Positions 1 through 14,118 of a DNA stretch of 64,000 nt are shown here, piece after piece. Source of the DNA: Nocardioides agri (lineage in GTDB: Bacteria > Actinomycetota > Actinomycetes > Propionibacteriales > Nocardioidaceae). The notes beneath the pieces were generated by a model. That model saw only the letters and a program-made list of their open reading frames with translations, was not told where the DNA came from and did no database searches. The position numbers were made by a program, and so were the translations under genes. The stretch spans positions 806,001 through 870,000 of the forward strand of contig NZ_JACEIC010000001.1 in NCBI RefSeq assembly GCF_013778305.1, read 5' to 3'. Every line of letters starts with the position of its first letter. Positions within the stretch are counted from its first letter, which is position 1.

Positions 1-396
<396 letters not shown>

Positions 397-478
397 CTAT
401 CGCTTGGGCCGGCTCCTTGATCCTGCCGTCCCGGGCTACGTGCGAGTAACGGGCGAAGGTCCCGAGCGGACCGGGCCG

Positions 479-1465
479 TCAGGCGTCCTCGGCGAGCATC
501 TCCGGAGTCAGCGAGGCCTCGGTGTCGGGGATGCCGAGCTCCTCGGCGCGCTTGTCGGCCATCGCGAGCAGGCGCCTGATCCGACCGGCGATCGCGTCCT
601 TGGTGAGCACCGGGTCGTGCAGCTGGCCGAGCTCCTCCAACGACGCCTGCTTGTGCTCGAGCCGCAGCTCGCCGGCCATCCGGAGGTGGTCGGGGACGTC
701 CTCGCCCAGGATCTCCATCGCCCTGCCGACGCGGGCACCGGCCGCGACCGCGGCGCGCGCGGACCGGCGGAGGTTGGCGTCGTCGAAGTTCGCGAGCCGG
801 TTGGCGGTCGCGCGCACCTCGCGGCGCATCCGACGCTCCTCCCACGCCATCAGCGACTCGTGGGCGCCGAGGCGCGTGAGCAGCTGGCCGATGGCGTCGC
901 CGTCGCGGATCACGACCCGGTCCACGCCACGGACCTCACGCGCCTTCGCGTGGATGCTGAGCCGACGGGCCACACCGACCAGGGCCAGCGCGGCCTCGGG
1001 GCCGGGGCAAGTCACCTCGAGCGCGGAGGACCGGCCGGGCTCGGTGAGCGAGCCGTGCGCGAGGAAGGCCCCACGCCAGGCGGCCACCGCGTCGCAGCCG
1101 CCACCGGACACCACCGCCGGCGGCAGGCCGCGCACGGGGCGGCCGCGCTGGTCGAGCAGCCCCGTCTGGCGGGCCAGTGCCTCGCCGTCCTTGACCACCC
1201 GGACGATGTAGCGGCTGCCCTTGCGAATGCCGTTGCCCTGCACCATGACGACGTCGGAGCGGTGCCCGTAGACCTCGGCGATGTTGGTGCGCAGCCGGCG
1301 CGCGGCGGCGCCGGTGTCGAACTCCGCCTCGACCACGATCTTGCCGCTGACGATGTGCAGGCCGCCGGCGAAGCGGAGCATCGACGCGACCTCCGCCTTG
1401 CGGCAACAGGTCTTGGTCACCTGGGTGCTCGCGAGCTCCGCCTTGACCTGCGCCGTCATCGCCAT
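479..1465 (-). CDS. whiA: DNA-binding regulator WhiA
   Basis: Transcription factor of 328 aa, the normal family length, that in sporulating actinobacteria activates cell-division and sporulation genes with WhiB. The N-terminal half is a degenerate LAGLIDADG homing-endonuclease-like fold, with landmarks [21 protein letters not shown] and the [10 protein letters not shown] region. The C-terminal third carries the helix-turn-helix with [16 protein letters not shown] and [12 protein letters not shown]. The start [11 protein letters not shown] matches the usual MAMTAKVKDEL start of the family. It lies 62 bp downstream of glmR in the uvrC-rapZ-glmR-whiA operon conserved across Gram-positives. In a non-sporulating Nocardioides-like host it more likely acts on division or metabolism genes; that is inference. 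Confidence 0.95.
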   Translation of the reverse strand: MAMTAQVKAELASTQVTKTCCRKAEVASMLRFAGGLHIVSGKIVVEAEFDTGAAARRLRTNIAEVYGHRSDVVMVQGNGIRKGSRYIVRVVKDGEALARQTGLLDQRGRPVRGLPPAVVSGGGCDAVAAWRGAFLAHGSLTEPGRSSALEVTCPGPEAALALVGVARRLSIHAKAREVRGVDRVVIRDGDAIGQLLTRLGAHESLMAWEERRMRREVRATANRLANFDDANLRRSARAAVAAGARVGRAMEILGEDVPDHLRMAGELRLEHKQASLEELGQLHDPVLTKDAIAGRIRRLLAMADKRAEELGIPDTEASLTPEMLAEDA

Positions 1466-1527
1466 GGGGCGATCCTGCCACGCGCGTCAACGACCCTCGG
1501 CAACAGGTGGCCGGCAGCCGCAAGAGC

Positions 1528-2511
1528 TCAGCTCCCAGTGGTGATCCCGGCGATGATGTCGGTGTACGCCGCGGCCAGCCGGGCCGCGTCGTGGCGCGGT
1601 GTCCCGTCGTCCCGGGCGATGTCGGCGACGTGCAGGCGAGCCCCGAACGAGGCCACGGCCGACTCGAGGTCGGGCTGGTCGTCGCCGAGCGTGGCCCGGT
1701 CCGCGAGGACGGTGTCGATGCGCAGGTCGGGGGCGTGCTCGACCAGCGCCGCCAGGTGGTCGGCCGGTCCGTATCCGGAGGTCTCCCCCGCCTCGTCCAC
1801 GAGGTTGAGCACCACGATCACCCGCGCATCGGTGCTGACCAGCGCCTCCCGCAGCGCGGGGACCATCAGGTGCGGGATGACGGAGGTGAACCAGGAGCCC
1901 GGACCCAGGACGATCCAGTCGGCCTCGCGCACGGCGAGGAGCGCCTCGGGGCACGGCTCGGGGTGCTCGGGCTCGAGGGCGATCGAGACGATCTCGCCCG
2001 GCGTGGAGGCGACCTGCACCTGGCCGCGCACCCGCGTCGTACCGGTCGGGTTCAGGCCCCGCACCTCCGCGGTGATGTCGAGCGGGGTCAGCGCCATCGG
2101 CAGCACGCGGCCGGTGGTGCCGAGCAGGCGGCCGACCCAGTCGAGCGCCGCCACCGGATCGCCGAGCTGCTCCCACAGGCCGACGATCAGGAGGTTGCCG
2201 ATGACGTGGCCGTTCATCTCGCCGTGGCCCGCGAACCGGTGCTGGAGCACCCGCGCCCACGTGTCGCCCCACTGGTGGTCGCCGCAGAGCGCCGCCAGCG
2301 CCATCCGCAGGTCACCCGGCGGCAGCACGCCGAACTCGCCACGGAGCCGGCCCGAGGACCCGCCGTTGTCGGCGACGGTCACGACGGCGGTCAGGTCGTC
2401 GATGACCAGGTCGTCGACGAGCAGCCGGAGCGCCTGGAGCGAGCACGCGAGCCCGTGGCCGCCCCCGAAGGCGACCACCGACTGGGCGCGGTCGCCCGCG
2501 CCGGGCGCCAT
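1528..2511 (-). CDS. glmR: Gluconeogenesis/cell-wall factor GlmR (YvcK), UDP-GlcNAc-binding family
   Basis: Protein of 327 aa in the YvcK/CofD-like family. It supports peptidoglycan precursor supply and gluconeogenic growth and binds UDP-GlcNAc in studied homologues. The N-terminal motif VVAFGGGHGLACSLQALR and VADNGGSSGRLRGEFG are the nucleotide-sugar-binding signatures. Other landmarks are PPGDLRMALAALC, GHVIGNLLIVGL and LGPGSWFTSVIPHL. The start is placed at ATG 2511, which overlaps the rapZ stop by one base. An adjacent GTG (2514) giving a 4-bp GTGA overlap is equally possible. Either implies translational coupling with rapZ. The order rapZ-glmR-whiA is conserved in actinobacteria and firmicutes. 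Confidence 0.94.
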   Translation of the reverse strand: MAPGAGDRAQSVVAFGGGHGLACSLQALRLLVDDLVIDDLTAVVTVADNGGSSGRLRGEFGVLPPGDLRMALAALCGDHQWGDTWARVLQHRFAGHGEMNGHVIGNLLIVGLWEQLGDPVAALDWVGRLLGTTGRVLPMALTPLDITAEVRGLNPTGTTRVRGQVQVASTPGEIVSIALEPEHPEPCPEALLAVREADWIVLGPGSWFTSVIPHLMVPALREALVSTDARVIVVLNLVDEAGETSGYGPADHLAALVEHAPDLRIDTVLADRATLGDDQPDLESAVASFGARLHVADIARDDGTPRHDAARLAAAYTDIIAGITTGS

Positions 2512-3386
2512 CACTCCCGGCCCAGGTCGCGGTGGGTCGCGCGGACCTCGTAGCCGGCCTTGGTGAGGCGCGCGGCGATCTCCTCGGTCATCGCGACGCT
2601 GCGGTGCTTGCCGCCGGTGCAGCCGATCGCGACCGTCATGAACCGCTTGCCCTCGCGCAGGTAGCCAGCCGCGACGCCCTCGAGCACCGGCACGTAGCCG
2701 TCGAGGAACTCGGCGGCGCCGAACTGCTCCATCACGTACGACGACACGGAGCCGTCCTTCCCGGTCAACCCGCGCAGCTCGGGGATCCAGTGCGGGTTGG
2801 GCAGGAACCGCATGTCGGCGACGTAGTCGGCGTCGACCGGGATGCCGTACTTGAAGCCGAAACTCGTGACGGTGACGCGCAGGCTCAAGGTGTCGGGGGT
2901 GCCGAACGACTCCGCGATCCGGTCGGTCAGCTGGTGCACGTTGAGGCCGCTGGTGTCGATGACCAGGTCGGCCTCGCTGCGCAGGTCCGCGAGCACGACC
3001 CGCTCCCGCTGGAGCCCGTCGAGCAGCCGACCGGCGCCCTGCAGCGGGTGCGGGCGCCGAGCCGCCTCCTGCCTGCGGACGAGCACGTCGTCGGTCGCCT
3101 CGAGGAAGACGAGCGTCGTACGCCGCCCGGTGGCGCCCTGGGCCAGGTTGGCCTGGAGGGACTGGAAGAACGAGCCGGACCGCACGTCGACCACGACCGC
3201 GATCGGCTGGCCCAGGCCACGGCTCTCGTCGACGAGCCGCACGACGTCGCGCAGCAGGCTGGGCGGGAGGTTGTCGACGACGTAGTAGCCGAGGTCCTCG
3301 AGCTCCTTGGCGGCCGTGCTCCGGCCGGCGCCCGTCATCCCGGTGACGACGACGAGCTCGCCGCGGTCGTGCGCGTCGGCAGTCAT
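2511..3386 (-). CDS. rapZ: RNase adapter/nucleotide-binding protein RapZ (YvcJ family)
   Basis: P-loop protein of 291 aa. In enterobacteria RapZ senses glucosamine-6-phosphate and guides RNase E to the GlmZ RNA; in actinobacteria the target is not established. The Walker A motif reads GMTGAGRSTAAK near residue 16, followed by LGYYVVDNLPPSLL. The C-terminal domain contains TVTSFGFKYGIP, DADYVADMRFLPNPHW and AIGCTGGKHRSV, all diagnostic for the family. ATG 3386 lies two bases after the uvrC stop and the gene runs into glmR with overlapping codons, so it sits mid-operon. Its linkage to glmR is consistent with a shared role in amino-sugar or cell-wall metabolism. Confidence 0.94.
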   Translation of the reverse strand: MTADAHDRGELVVVTGMTGAGRSTAAKELEDLGYYVVDNLPPSLLRDVVRLVDESRGLGQPIAVVVDVRSGSFFQSLQANLAQGATGRRTTLVFLEATDDVLVRRQEAARRPHPLQGAGRLLDGLQRERVVLADLRSEADLVIDTSGLNVHQLTDRIAESFGTPDTLSLRVTVTSFGFKYGIPVDADYVADMRFLPNPHWIPELRGLTGKDGSVSSYVMEQFGAAEFLDGYVPVLEGVAAGYLREGKRFMTVAIGCTGGKHRSVAMTEEIAARLTKAGYEVRATHRDLGRE

Positions 3387-3388
3387 GC

Positions 3389-5383
<1,995 letters not shown>

Positions 5384-5468
5384 GCCTCAACCCTACGGGC
5401 CGCCGGGGACACTCCGGCGCGCGGCGGTCCTGCTGCAGGACCTATGTCTAGTGGGTTACTGTTCTTTC

Positions 5469-6758
5469 ATGGCTTGTCGTGACACCTATGGGCACCGGCT
5501 CACCTGCTCCGACGAGGCGGCGACCGCCTACAACCGGGGCGTCGACCGGCTGCTCCGCCTGGGCACGGGAGCCGAGCAGTCGGTGGCCACCGCGATCGCG
5601 CTCGACCCGACCTTCGCACTCGGCCACGCCACCCTGGCCCTGCTCGGCCACGAGATGTGCGCGGCCGTCGACGTGCAGTCGCGCATCGCGGACGCGGTGG
5701 CGCTCGCGCCGCGGGCCACCGAGCGGGAGCGCAGCCACGTGCACGCCGTCGCCGCCCACCTGCGCGGCGACTCGCGCGGGATCGTCGCGCACCTCGACAC
5801 CTACCCGCGCGACGCGGTGCTGCTCTCGACCGCGGTCCCCACGATCGCCTTCGCCGGCGTCACCGAGGTCCCGCAGGAGGCGTGGGACATCGTCGAGCGC
5901 GCCGCCCCGGCGTACGGCGACGACTGGTGGTTCACCGGCCTGCTCGCGTTCGTCCGGCAGGAGCAGCTCCGATTCGACGAGGCGATGGATCTCTCGTGCC
6001 GCTCGCTCGCCGAGGTCTCGGACGCCGGGCACTCGGCACACGCCCGCGCCCACGCGCACTACGAGACCGGCGACCACGTCGCCGGTCTCGCCTGGATGGA
6101 CGACTGGGTCCGCGGGGCCGGCGCGGGGACCGACAGCCTCAGCCACTTCTCCTGGCACGCCGCGCTGCACGAGCTGTCGCTGGGCGACGTCGACGCCGTC
6201 CGGCGGCGGTACGACGAGCAGCTCCTGCCCGAGCGCGGGCTGGGGTGCCGCGCGCTCGTCGACTCGGGCTCGCTGCTGTTCCGCTGGGCGCTCACGCCGG
6301 GCGCCGAGGACCTGCCCGACATCGCGGCCGTCGCCGCGGCCACCCCCGAGTCCACGCTGCGCCGCCCGGCGACCCCGTTCCTCGCGATGCACTCCGCCGT
6401 GCTGCTCCTCGCGCTGGACGACCTGACGGGGCTGGGCTCGCTCGAGCGCTGGGCGGCCGCCCACGACCACCCCACCCACCGGCAGGTCGTCGCGCCTCTC
6501 GCGGGCGCGCTGCGGGCGCTGGGCCACGGCGACAGCGCCGGCGCCGCCGACCGCCTGGCGGCCCTGCAGGGCCAGACCTGGCGCCTGGGCGGCTCGGACG
6601 CGCAGCGGGAGATCATCGAGGAGACCCGGATCGCCGCACTGCTCCGCGCCGGACGCCTCGACGAGGCCCGCCAGCTCCTCGACGACCGCCTGGACCGCCG
6701 GCACTCGCCGCGCGACGCCCAGTGGCGGCGGGTCACCGAGCCGGTCGCCGCGGGCTGA
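5469..6758 (+). CDS. Tetratricopeptide-repeat-like protein (TTC38-type)
   Basis: Soluble helical repeat protein of 429 aa without a signal peptide. Repeated helical pairs rich in Ala, Leu and Arg run through the sequence, including AATAYNRGVDRLLRLGTGAEQSVATAIALDPTFALGHATLAL near the start. The pattern resembles the TPR proteins related to eukaryotic TTC38, in which a conserved DDWW/DxWWF segment occurs; here it is YGDDWWFTGLLAFV. ATG 5469 is chosen over an in-frame GTG at 5451 because it begins the conserved MACRDTYGHRL start. The gene is divergent from uvrC and nearly touches the Rieske gene that converges on it. Function is unknown; the repeats suggest protein-protein contacts. Confidence 0.8.
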   Translation: MACRDTYGHRLTCSDEAATAYNRGVDRLLRLGTGAEQSVATAIALDPTFALGHATLALLGHEMCAAVDVQSRIADAVALAPRATERERSHVHAVAAHLRGDSRGIVAHLDTYPRDAVLLSTAVPTIAFAGVTEVPQEAWDIVERAAPAYGDDWWFTGLLAFVRQEQLRFDEAMDLSCRSLAEVSDAGHSAHARAHAHYETGDHVAGLAWMDDWVRGAGAGTDSLSHFSWHAALHELSLGDVDAVRRRYDEQLLPERGLGCRALVDSGSLLFRWALTPGAEDLPDIAAVAAATPESTLRRPATPFLAMHSAVLLLALDDLTGLGSLERWAAAHDHPTHRQVVAPLAGALRALGHGDSAGAADRLAALQGQTWRLGGSDAQREIIEETRIAALLRAGRLDEARQLLDDRLDRRHSPRDAQWRRVTEPVAAG

Positions 6759-6761
6759 CGC

Positions 6762-7247
6762 TCACGCCAGCCGCACCACGCCGTCCCGGACGGTGATCTC
6801 CACGGTCGGCAGCGCGGTGCTCGCCGGACCGCTGACGACCGTGCCGTCGGCCACCGAGAAGCGGCTGCCGTGGCAGCCGCAGTTGATCGTGCCGTCCTCG
6901 ACGTCCGAGACGACGCAGCCGCGATGGGTGCAGACCGCGGAGAAGCACATGATCCGCCCGCGCTCGGGTTGGGTGACCACGACCTCCTCGGCGGCGACCA
7001 CCCGGCCGCCGCCCACCGGCAGGTCGGCGAGGTCGACCAGCCCCGGCGGCTCGGAGGGCTCGGAGGGCGCGGCGGTCGCGCTCGGCTCGGCGGTGGGCTC
7101 CGGCGTGCTCGGCGGCTCCACCGACGGCGTGCGGCTCGGCTCGGCACCGGGGTCGCTGTCGCCGGAGCAGGCCGCCAGCCCGGACGCACCGACGCCCGCG
7201 ACCGCTGCCCCCGCCAGCGTCCGTCTGCTCAGGCCCGAGCCCGGCAC
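6762..7247 (-). CDS. Tat-exported Rieske [2Fe-2S] lipoprotein (copy 1)
   Basis: Small extracytoplasmic redox protein of 161 aa. The N-terminus LSRRTLAGAAVAG is a twin-arginine signal, and SGLAAC is a lipobox, so the mature Cys at about residue 28 is probably lipidated. A Pro/Ser/Glu/Thr-rich linker of about 40 residues follows. The Rieske domain holds both cluster-binding boxes, CTHRGC and CGCHGS, plus the typical GGGRVV and RFSVADGTVVSGPAS segments. Only four bases separate it from the upstream paralogue, so the two form a tandem pair. Stand-alone Rieske lipoproteins of this type are common in Nocardioidaceae, but their electron partners are not known. Confidence 0.9.
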   Translation of the reverse strand: MPGSGLSRRTLAGAAVAGVGASGLAACSGDSDPGAEPSRTPSVEPPSTPEPTAEPSATAAPSEPSEPPGLVDLADLPVGGGRVVAAEEVVVTQPERGRIMCFSAVCTHRGCVVSDVEDGTINCGCHGSRFSVADGTVVSGPASTALPTVEITVRDGVVRLA

Positions 7248-7251
7248 CGCC

Positions 7252-7662
7252 TCAGCCCGTCGTGATCTGGTCCCCGTCGACAGTGACGGGGACCGGGGTG
7301 AGACCGGTGGTCGCGGGCCCGTTGAGCACCGACCCGTCCTGCACGGAGAACTTGCTGCCGTGGCAGGTGCAGTCGATCGACTCCGCCGTCACCTTGGCGA
7401 CCAGGCAGGACTGGTGGGTGCAGACCGCCGTGAAGCCCTTGAAGTCGCCCTCGGTCGGCTGGGTGACCACGATCTTCTGGTCGGGGTAGATCGTGCCTCC
7501 GCCCACCGGCACGTCGGCCACGGGTCCGAGGGTCTCCCCGGCCGCCGGCGGGTCGGTCGCCGCGGTCGACCCCCCATCGCCGCCGCAGGCAGCGAGAAGC
7601 GGCACGGTCCCGAGTGCGGCTGCTCCGGTCAGGGTCTGGCGGCGGCTGATGCCGAAGGTCAC
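7252..7662 (-). CDS. Tat-exported Rieske [2Fe-2S] lipoprotein (copy 2)
   Basis: Paralogue of the gene directly downstream, 136 aa, start GTG at 7662. It shows a twin-arginine signal (ISRRQTLTGAAAL) and a lipobox (LLAAC), with only a short linker before the Rieske domain. The cluster ligands are in CTHQSC and CTCHGS, and KFSVQDGSVLNGPATTGL matches the sibling's KFSV/RFSV strand. The two proteins differ mainly in linker length and in the residues flanking the first ligand box (His-Arg-Gly against His-Gln-Ser), which may tune potential. Together they look like a duplicated outer-face electron carrier. About 100 bp separates the start from the uvrA stop, enough for a promoter. Confidence 0.9.
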   Translation of the reverse strand: MTFGISRRQTLTGAAALGTVPLLAACGGDGGSTAATDPPAAGETLGPVADVPVGGGTIYPDQKIVVTQPTEGDFKGFTAVCTHQSCLVAKVTAESIDCTCHGSKFSVQDGSVLNGPATTGLTPVPVTVDGDQITTG

Positions 7663-7762
7663 GATCCTCGTCCTCTCACAGGGTGTCGTTGAAACTTCAC
7701 CCTACAAACGGCGCCGAGCACTCGAGGGTTCACGTCACCGGGGATCCGCTGTGAATCCGGGA

Positions 7763-10783
<3,021 letters not shown>

Positions 10784-10928
10784 TGCGTCGTTCCCCTCGT
10801 TGCCCGCGTCTTCGAACAGGTGTTCGCCATCGTAACCGGCGCCGGCCAGGCACAACGACTTCCCGGACGCCCGTGTTCCCCACCTTCTCACGCAGCACCG
10901 ACAGTCCCCCGTCGGGCAGGATGGGGCC

Positions 10929-11633
10929 ATGACGGACCTCACCACGGTGGATGTCATCGACGACCTGCTCCCGGAGGCGACCCGGCGCCTGGTGCGCACC
11001 ACCGACGCCCTCCCGGACTCGGCCTACGCGGAGGCCAGCAGCCTCCCGGGCTGGACCCGCGGCCACGTGCTCGCCCACCTCGCGCTGAACGCGGAGGCCC
11101 TCGCCGGCGCGCTCCGCGGTGTCGTCGAGGGCAGGAAGGTGCCGATGTACGCCTCCGACGAGGCGCGCGACGGCGACATCGAGGACCTCGCGGCGGAGCC
11201 TCCCGAGGTCGTCCGCGCCCGCCTGCTCGCCGCGTGCACGGAGCTGAAGGACGCCATCGACGCGGTCCCGGACGACCAGCAGGACACCACGATGGAGCGC
11301 AACCCGGGCGGCCGGACGTTCCCGGTCGGCGCCGTCCCGTGGATGCGGCTCGGCGAGGTCGAGATCCACCACGCCGACCTCGACGCCGGCTACGACCACC
11401 GGCGCTGGTCGGTGCCGTTCGCGAGCGACATCCTCGAGGCGCGGCGCGCCCGCCTCGACGCCTCGAGCGGGTTCACGGCGTACGCGTCGGACATCGACCG
11501 CTCGTGGACGTACGGCGAGGGCGGGCCGACCGTCACCGGATCCGTCGTCGACCTCGCCTGGTGGCTCACCGGTCGCGGCGACGGCGAAGGACTGACCAGC
11601 GACGGCGAGCTGCCGCGGATCGAGGGGTACTGA
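10929..11633 (+). CDS. Maleylpyruvate isomerase / mycothiol-dependent enzyme family protein
   Basis: DinB-fold protein of 234 aa of the actinobacterial maleylpyruvate-isomerase family, whose members use mycothiol or act on maleylpyruvate. The N-terminal four-helix domain shows [22 protein letters not shown], where the His of GHVLAH is a metal-ligand position. A second cluster, [17 protein letters not shown], supplies the EIHHADL motif typical of the family. The C-terminal part contains [20 protein letters not shown], the usual ending. The gene ends one base before the MBL-fold hydrolase start, so the two are probably co-transcribed and may act on the same thiol-linked substrate. The actual substrate cannot be read from the sequence. 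Confidence 0.88.
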   Translation: MTDLTTVDVIDDLLPEATRRLVRTTDALPDSAYAEASSLPGWTRGHVLAHLALNAEALAGALRGVVEGRKVPMYASDEARDGDIEDLAAEPPEVVRARLLAACTELKDAIDAVPDDQQDTTMERNPGGRTFPVGAVPWMRLGEVEIHHADLDAGYDHRRWSVPFASDILEARRARLDASSGFTAYASDIDRSWTYGEGGPTVTGSVVDLAWWLTGRGDGEGLTSDGELPRIEGY

Positions 11634-11634
11634 C

Positions 11635-12312
11635 GTGACCGACACCTACACCGGCGCCGTCCGGCCGGGCGGCGCGCCCGACGTCCGTGAGCTCGCGGAC
11701 CTCGTGATCACCAAGGTCGCGGTCGACCCGAAGATGTCCAACAACTGCTACCTGCTGCAGTGCCGCTCGACCGGAGAGCAGCTGCTCGTCGACGCCGCCG
11801 ACGAGGCCTCGACGCTGCTGCCGCTCATCGGCCCCGACGGGCTCACCGCGGTCGTCACGACCCACCAGCACTGGGACCACCACCGCGCGCTCGGGGAGGT
11901 GGTCGCGAAGACCGGTGCCGAGGTCCTGGTCGGAGCGCCGGACGCCGACGCCGTGACCGAGCAGACCGGCGTACCCGTGACGCGGACGCTCTCCGACGGC
12001 GACACCGTCTCCGTCGGCGCCTGCTCGCTGTCGGTCATCGCGATCGCGGGGCACACGCCCGGGTCGGTCGCGCTCGTCTACGACGACCCGGCCGGCCACC
12101 CGCACCTGTTCACCGGGGACTCGCTCTTCCCGGGCGGCGTCGGGAACACGTTCGGCTCGAGCGAGGCCTTCGAGCAGCTGATCGAGGACGTGGCGACCAA
12201 GGTCTTCGGCCGGCTTGCGGACGACACGTGGTTCTACCCCGGCCACGGTGACGACTCCACGCTCGGGGCCGAGCGGCCGCACCTCGACGAGTGGCGGGCC
12301 CGCGGCTGGTAG
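11635..12312 (+). CDS. MBL-fold metallo-hydrolase (glyoxalase II-like)
   Basis: Cytoplasmic metallo-beta-lactamase-fold hydrolase of 225 aa. The metal-binding motif is THQHWDHH (about residues 79-86), followed by the third His in AGHTPGSVAL, the Asp in FTGDSLFPGGVG and the final His in YPGHGDDSTLG. The pattern is that of hydroxyacylglutathione hydrolase-like enzymes, which in mycothiol-making actinobacteria probably cleave thioesters of mycothiol. Start GTG 11635 is spaced one base from the preceding stop. Its pairing with a mycothiol-dependent-type DinB protein supports a thiol-linked detoxification unit; substrate is unproven. Confidence 0.9.
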   Translation: MTDTYTGAVRPGGAPDVRELADLVITKVAVDPKMSNNCYLLQCRSTGEQLLVDAADEASTLLPLIGPDGLTAVVTTHQHWDHHRALGEVVAKTGAEVLVGAPDADAVTEQTGVPVTRTLSDGDTVSVGACSLSVIAIAGHTPGSVALVYDDPAGHPHLFTGDSLFPGGVGNTFGSSEAFEQLIEDVATKVFGRLADDTWFYPGHGDDSTLGAERPHLDEWRARGW

Positions 12313-12315
12313 GGC

Positions 12316-13053
12316 TCACCGCACCTGGATGTGGAGGTGGTTGTCGTGCGCCGGCCACGTCCGGACACCGGCGATGTCGGTGTCGTTGAACAGGATCTGG
12401 GTGACCGCCGGCTGGGCCTGGAGGGCCTCGACCAGCAGCCGGGTCGAGTCGCGGCTGTACGACGGGTCGCCGATCGACGTCGGGTCGTGGCTGCCGTCGG
12501 AGCGGATCGGGCGCAGGTCGGCGTGCCTGCCGGAGGTGTGGGTCTTGTGCGGGGAGATGGCCCCGCCCTGCTCGAAGCTGAGGTCGCCGACGCCGTACTC
12601 CAGCCCGGCCCTGGCGAGGCGGGTGCCGACGGCGCGGAGCACGTCGAGCAGCGGGTCGCTGCCGAACTGCCGCTCGGGCTTGGCGTAGGAGTAGAACCCG
12701 GAGCCGCGCCCCAGGGCCTGGAGGCGGGTCCCGCTGGACGGCCCTCCACCGGGGGCCGCGGGCGCACCCTCCGCGGGAGCGCGCTCCGGGGCACCCTGCG
12801 GGGTGCGGCCGCCGGCGACCGCCTCGTTCAGCTTCCGCAAGGTCAGGCCGCCGGGGTCGACCCGGCCGTCCGGACGGCGCGTGAACCCCTTCTGGTAGTC
12901 CGCGATCGCCTGCTCGGTGAGCGGGCCGCAGTCCCCGTCGACGTCCAGGCGGGCGCCGGCGGCGCGGTTGAGCAGGTCCTGCACGACCCGGACGTCGCCC
13001 GCCTCGTTGGTGCCGCCGGTGCCGACCGACGAGCCGATCCGCGCGTCGCTCAC
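12316..13053 (-). CDS. Peptidoglycan-binding / MepA-like murein endopeptidase
   Basis: Protein of 245 aa with two modules. Residues about 18-75 form a PG_binding_1 domain (GDVRVVQDLLNRAAG, VDGDCGPLTEQAIADYQKGF). After a Pro/Ala/Gly linker, residues about 105-245 resemble the LAS-type penicillin-insensitive murein endopeptidases. THTSGRHADLRPI supplies a metal-binding His and Asp, and HDNHLHIQV supplies the second His pair. No signal peptide or membrane segment precedes the catalytic part, which is unexpected for a wall hydrolase. The GTG start overlaps the upstream stop by four bases. It is the last gene of a six-gene minus-strand operon with DUF2589-type proteins and could be a lytic effector released through the holin-like protein across the divergent promoter. 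Confidence 0.82.
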   Translation of the reverse strand: MSDARIGSSVGTGGTNEAGDVRVVQDLLNRAAGARLDVDGDCGPLTEQAIADYQKGFTRRPDGRVDPGGLTLRKLNEAVAGGRTPQGAPERAPAEGAPAAPGGGPSSGTRLQALGRGSGFYSYAKPERQFGSDPLLDVLRAVGTRLARAGLEYGVGDLSFEQGGAISPHKTHTSGRHADLRPIRSDGSHDPTSIGDPSYSRDSTRLLVEALQAQPAVTQILFNDTDIAGVRTWPAHDNHLHIQVR

Positions 13054-13562
13054 GACCGCTCCCGGGTGGTGAGCGTGGAAGCGAGGCGATAGGACTCGAC
13101 CTCCCCGGTCCCCCGGCGTACGACGGAGCCGTCGGCCACGAGCGACGCCAGCACCTGGTCGGTGGTGTCGCGCGGCACGTGGGCGGCCCGCGCGAGCACG
13201 GACGCGGTGGCGCCGCGCCGGCCGCGCCGCTCGAGCTGGTCGCGGATCGCGGCCAGCGCGCGCTCGTCCGGTCGTTCCGGCGCCATCGTGGCGAGGCGGC
13301 GCATGGCGCTCGTGTAGGGCTCGAGCAGCTCGAAGACCTCCTGGGCGAGCCGGCCGAGGTGCTCGAACCGGGCGCCGGTCGGGTCCGCCTCGTCCTCGGG
13401 CTCGTGGAAGAGCCGTTGCGCGACCAGCACCTCGGCCATCCGCTGGTAGGCGCCCGCCCCCTCGGCGAACCCGCCCTGGCGCAGGGAGCCGGCCAGCTGC
13501 TCGAGCGCGCCGATGGCCGCCTCGAGGCTGCTCGCGACGTGGTTGTCGCCGACGACGGTCAT
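13050..13562 (-). CDS. Unknown protein with C-terminal winged-helix-like region
   Basis: Protein of 170 aa that I do not recognise. The N-terminal 90 residues are predicted helical (ASSLEAAIGALEQLAGSLRQGG, VFELLEPYTSAMRRLATM). The C-terminal 70 residues, from RALAAIRDQLERRGRRGATASVLARAAHVPRDTTDQVLASLVADGSVVRRG, have the spacing of a winged helix-turn-helix: helix, recognition helix with VPRDTTDQVLASL, then a beta-wing. It is therefore either the operon's regulator or an assembly factor with a wHTH fold. It overlaps its neighbours on both sides by 4 bp (ATGA and GTGA), so its amount is tied to them. No signal peptide, membrane segment or catalytic motif is visible. Confidence 0.7.
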   Translation of the reverse strand: MTVVGDNHVASSLEAAIGALEQLAGSLRQGGFAEGAGAYQRMAEVLVAQRLFHEPEDEADPTGARFEHLGRLAQEVFELLEPYTSAMRRLATMAPERPDERALAAIRDQLERRGRRGATASVLARAAHVPRDTTDQVLASLVADGSVVRRGTGEVESYRLASTLTTRERS

Positions 13563-14113
13563 TGGTCCTCCTCCACGGGTCGGGACTGGGCGAGCTCGGT
13601 GAGCTCGAGGATCCGCTCCAGGCCGAGCGGCAGGGCCTGGCTCTCGACGGTGACCTCCACGTCGATGCCGGTCCGGGCGTTGCTGTCGGTCGTCCGGCTG
13701 GTCGTCGTACGCCGGGGCACGTAGCCGACGAGCGACACCGGACGCAGAGGCTTCAGCTGCCCGATCGTCGGCTGCGACGCCTCCTCCTCCGCGGTCGTGG
13801 TCTCCCGGGTGGTCGTGACGACGTCGTAGGTGAACGCGATCCTGGCCTGCTTCACCGTCAGGGTCGGGATGTTGACCAGGGCCAGCAGCGGCAGCTCCAG
13901 CTCGTACTGCGCGGGCTCCTGGTTCTCGTCCAGCTTGGTGTAGCGGATCGGGACGGTCGTGAACGACGGGTGGTCCGGGTCGCCGGTCAGGCCGACCTGC
14001 TGGACGAAGTCCAGCGAGCTGCCTGTCGCGGCCGTCTGCCCCTCGACGACCGCCGAGAGCAGGGACCCGAGCAGCTCCCCCAGGCCGAGCGCGCGCACAT
14101 CGGTGACAGGCAT
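13559..14113 (-). CDS. DUF2589-type protein B
   Basis: Protein of 184 aa. A short amphipathic N-terminal helix (GELLGSLLSAVVEGQTAATGSSLDFVQQVGL) is followed by beta-rich sequence with VPIRYTKLDENQEPAQYELELPLLALVNIPTLTVKQARIAFTYDV. The same layout and several identical positions occur in the larger protein A encoded at 14812-15438 (KKKDENDEPKTFSLTVPFLAITPIPYIRIDEMTIDF), so the two are paralogues of the DUF2589 family, whose function is unknown. The start is placed at ATG 14113 because GGAGGTGAG lies just upstream; an in-frame GTG at 14128 falls inside that ribosome-binding site. It overlaps the next gene by ATGA. No export signal is seen. Confidence 0.78.
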   Translation of the reverse strand: MPVTDVRALGLGELLGSLLSAVVEGQTAATGSSLDFVQQVGLTGDPDHPSFTTVPIRYTKLDENQEPAQYELELPLLALVNIPTLTVKQARIAFTYDVVTTTRETTTAEEEASQPTIGQLKPLRPVSLVGYVPRRTTTSRTTDSNARTGIDVEVTVESQALPLGLERILELTELAQSRPVEEDQ

Positions 14114-14118
14114 CGCGC

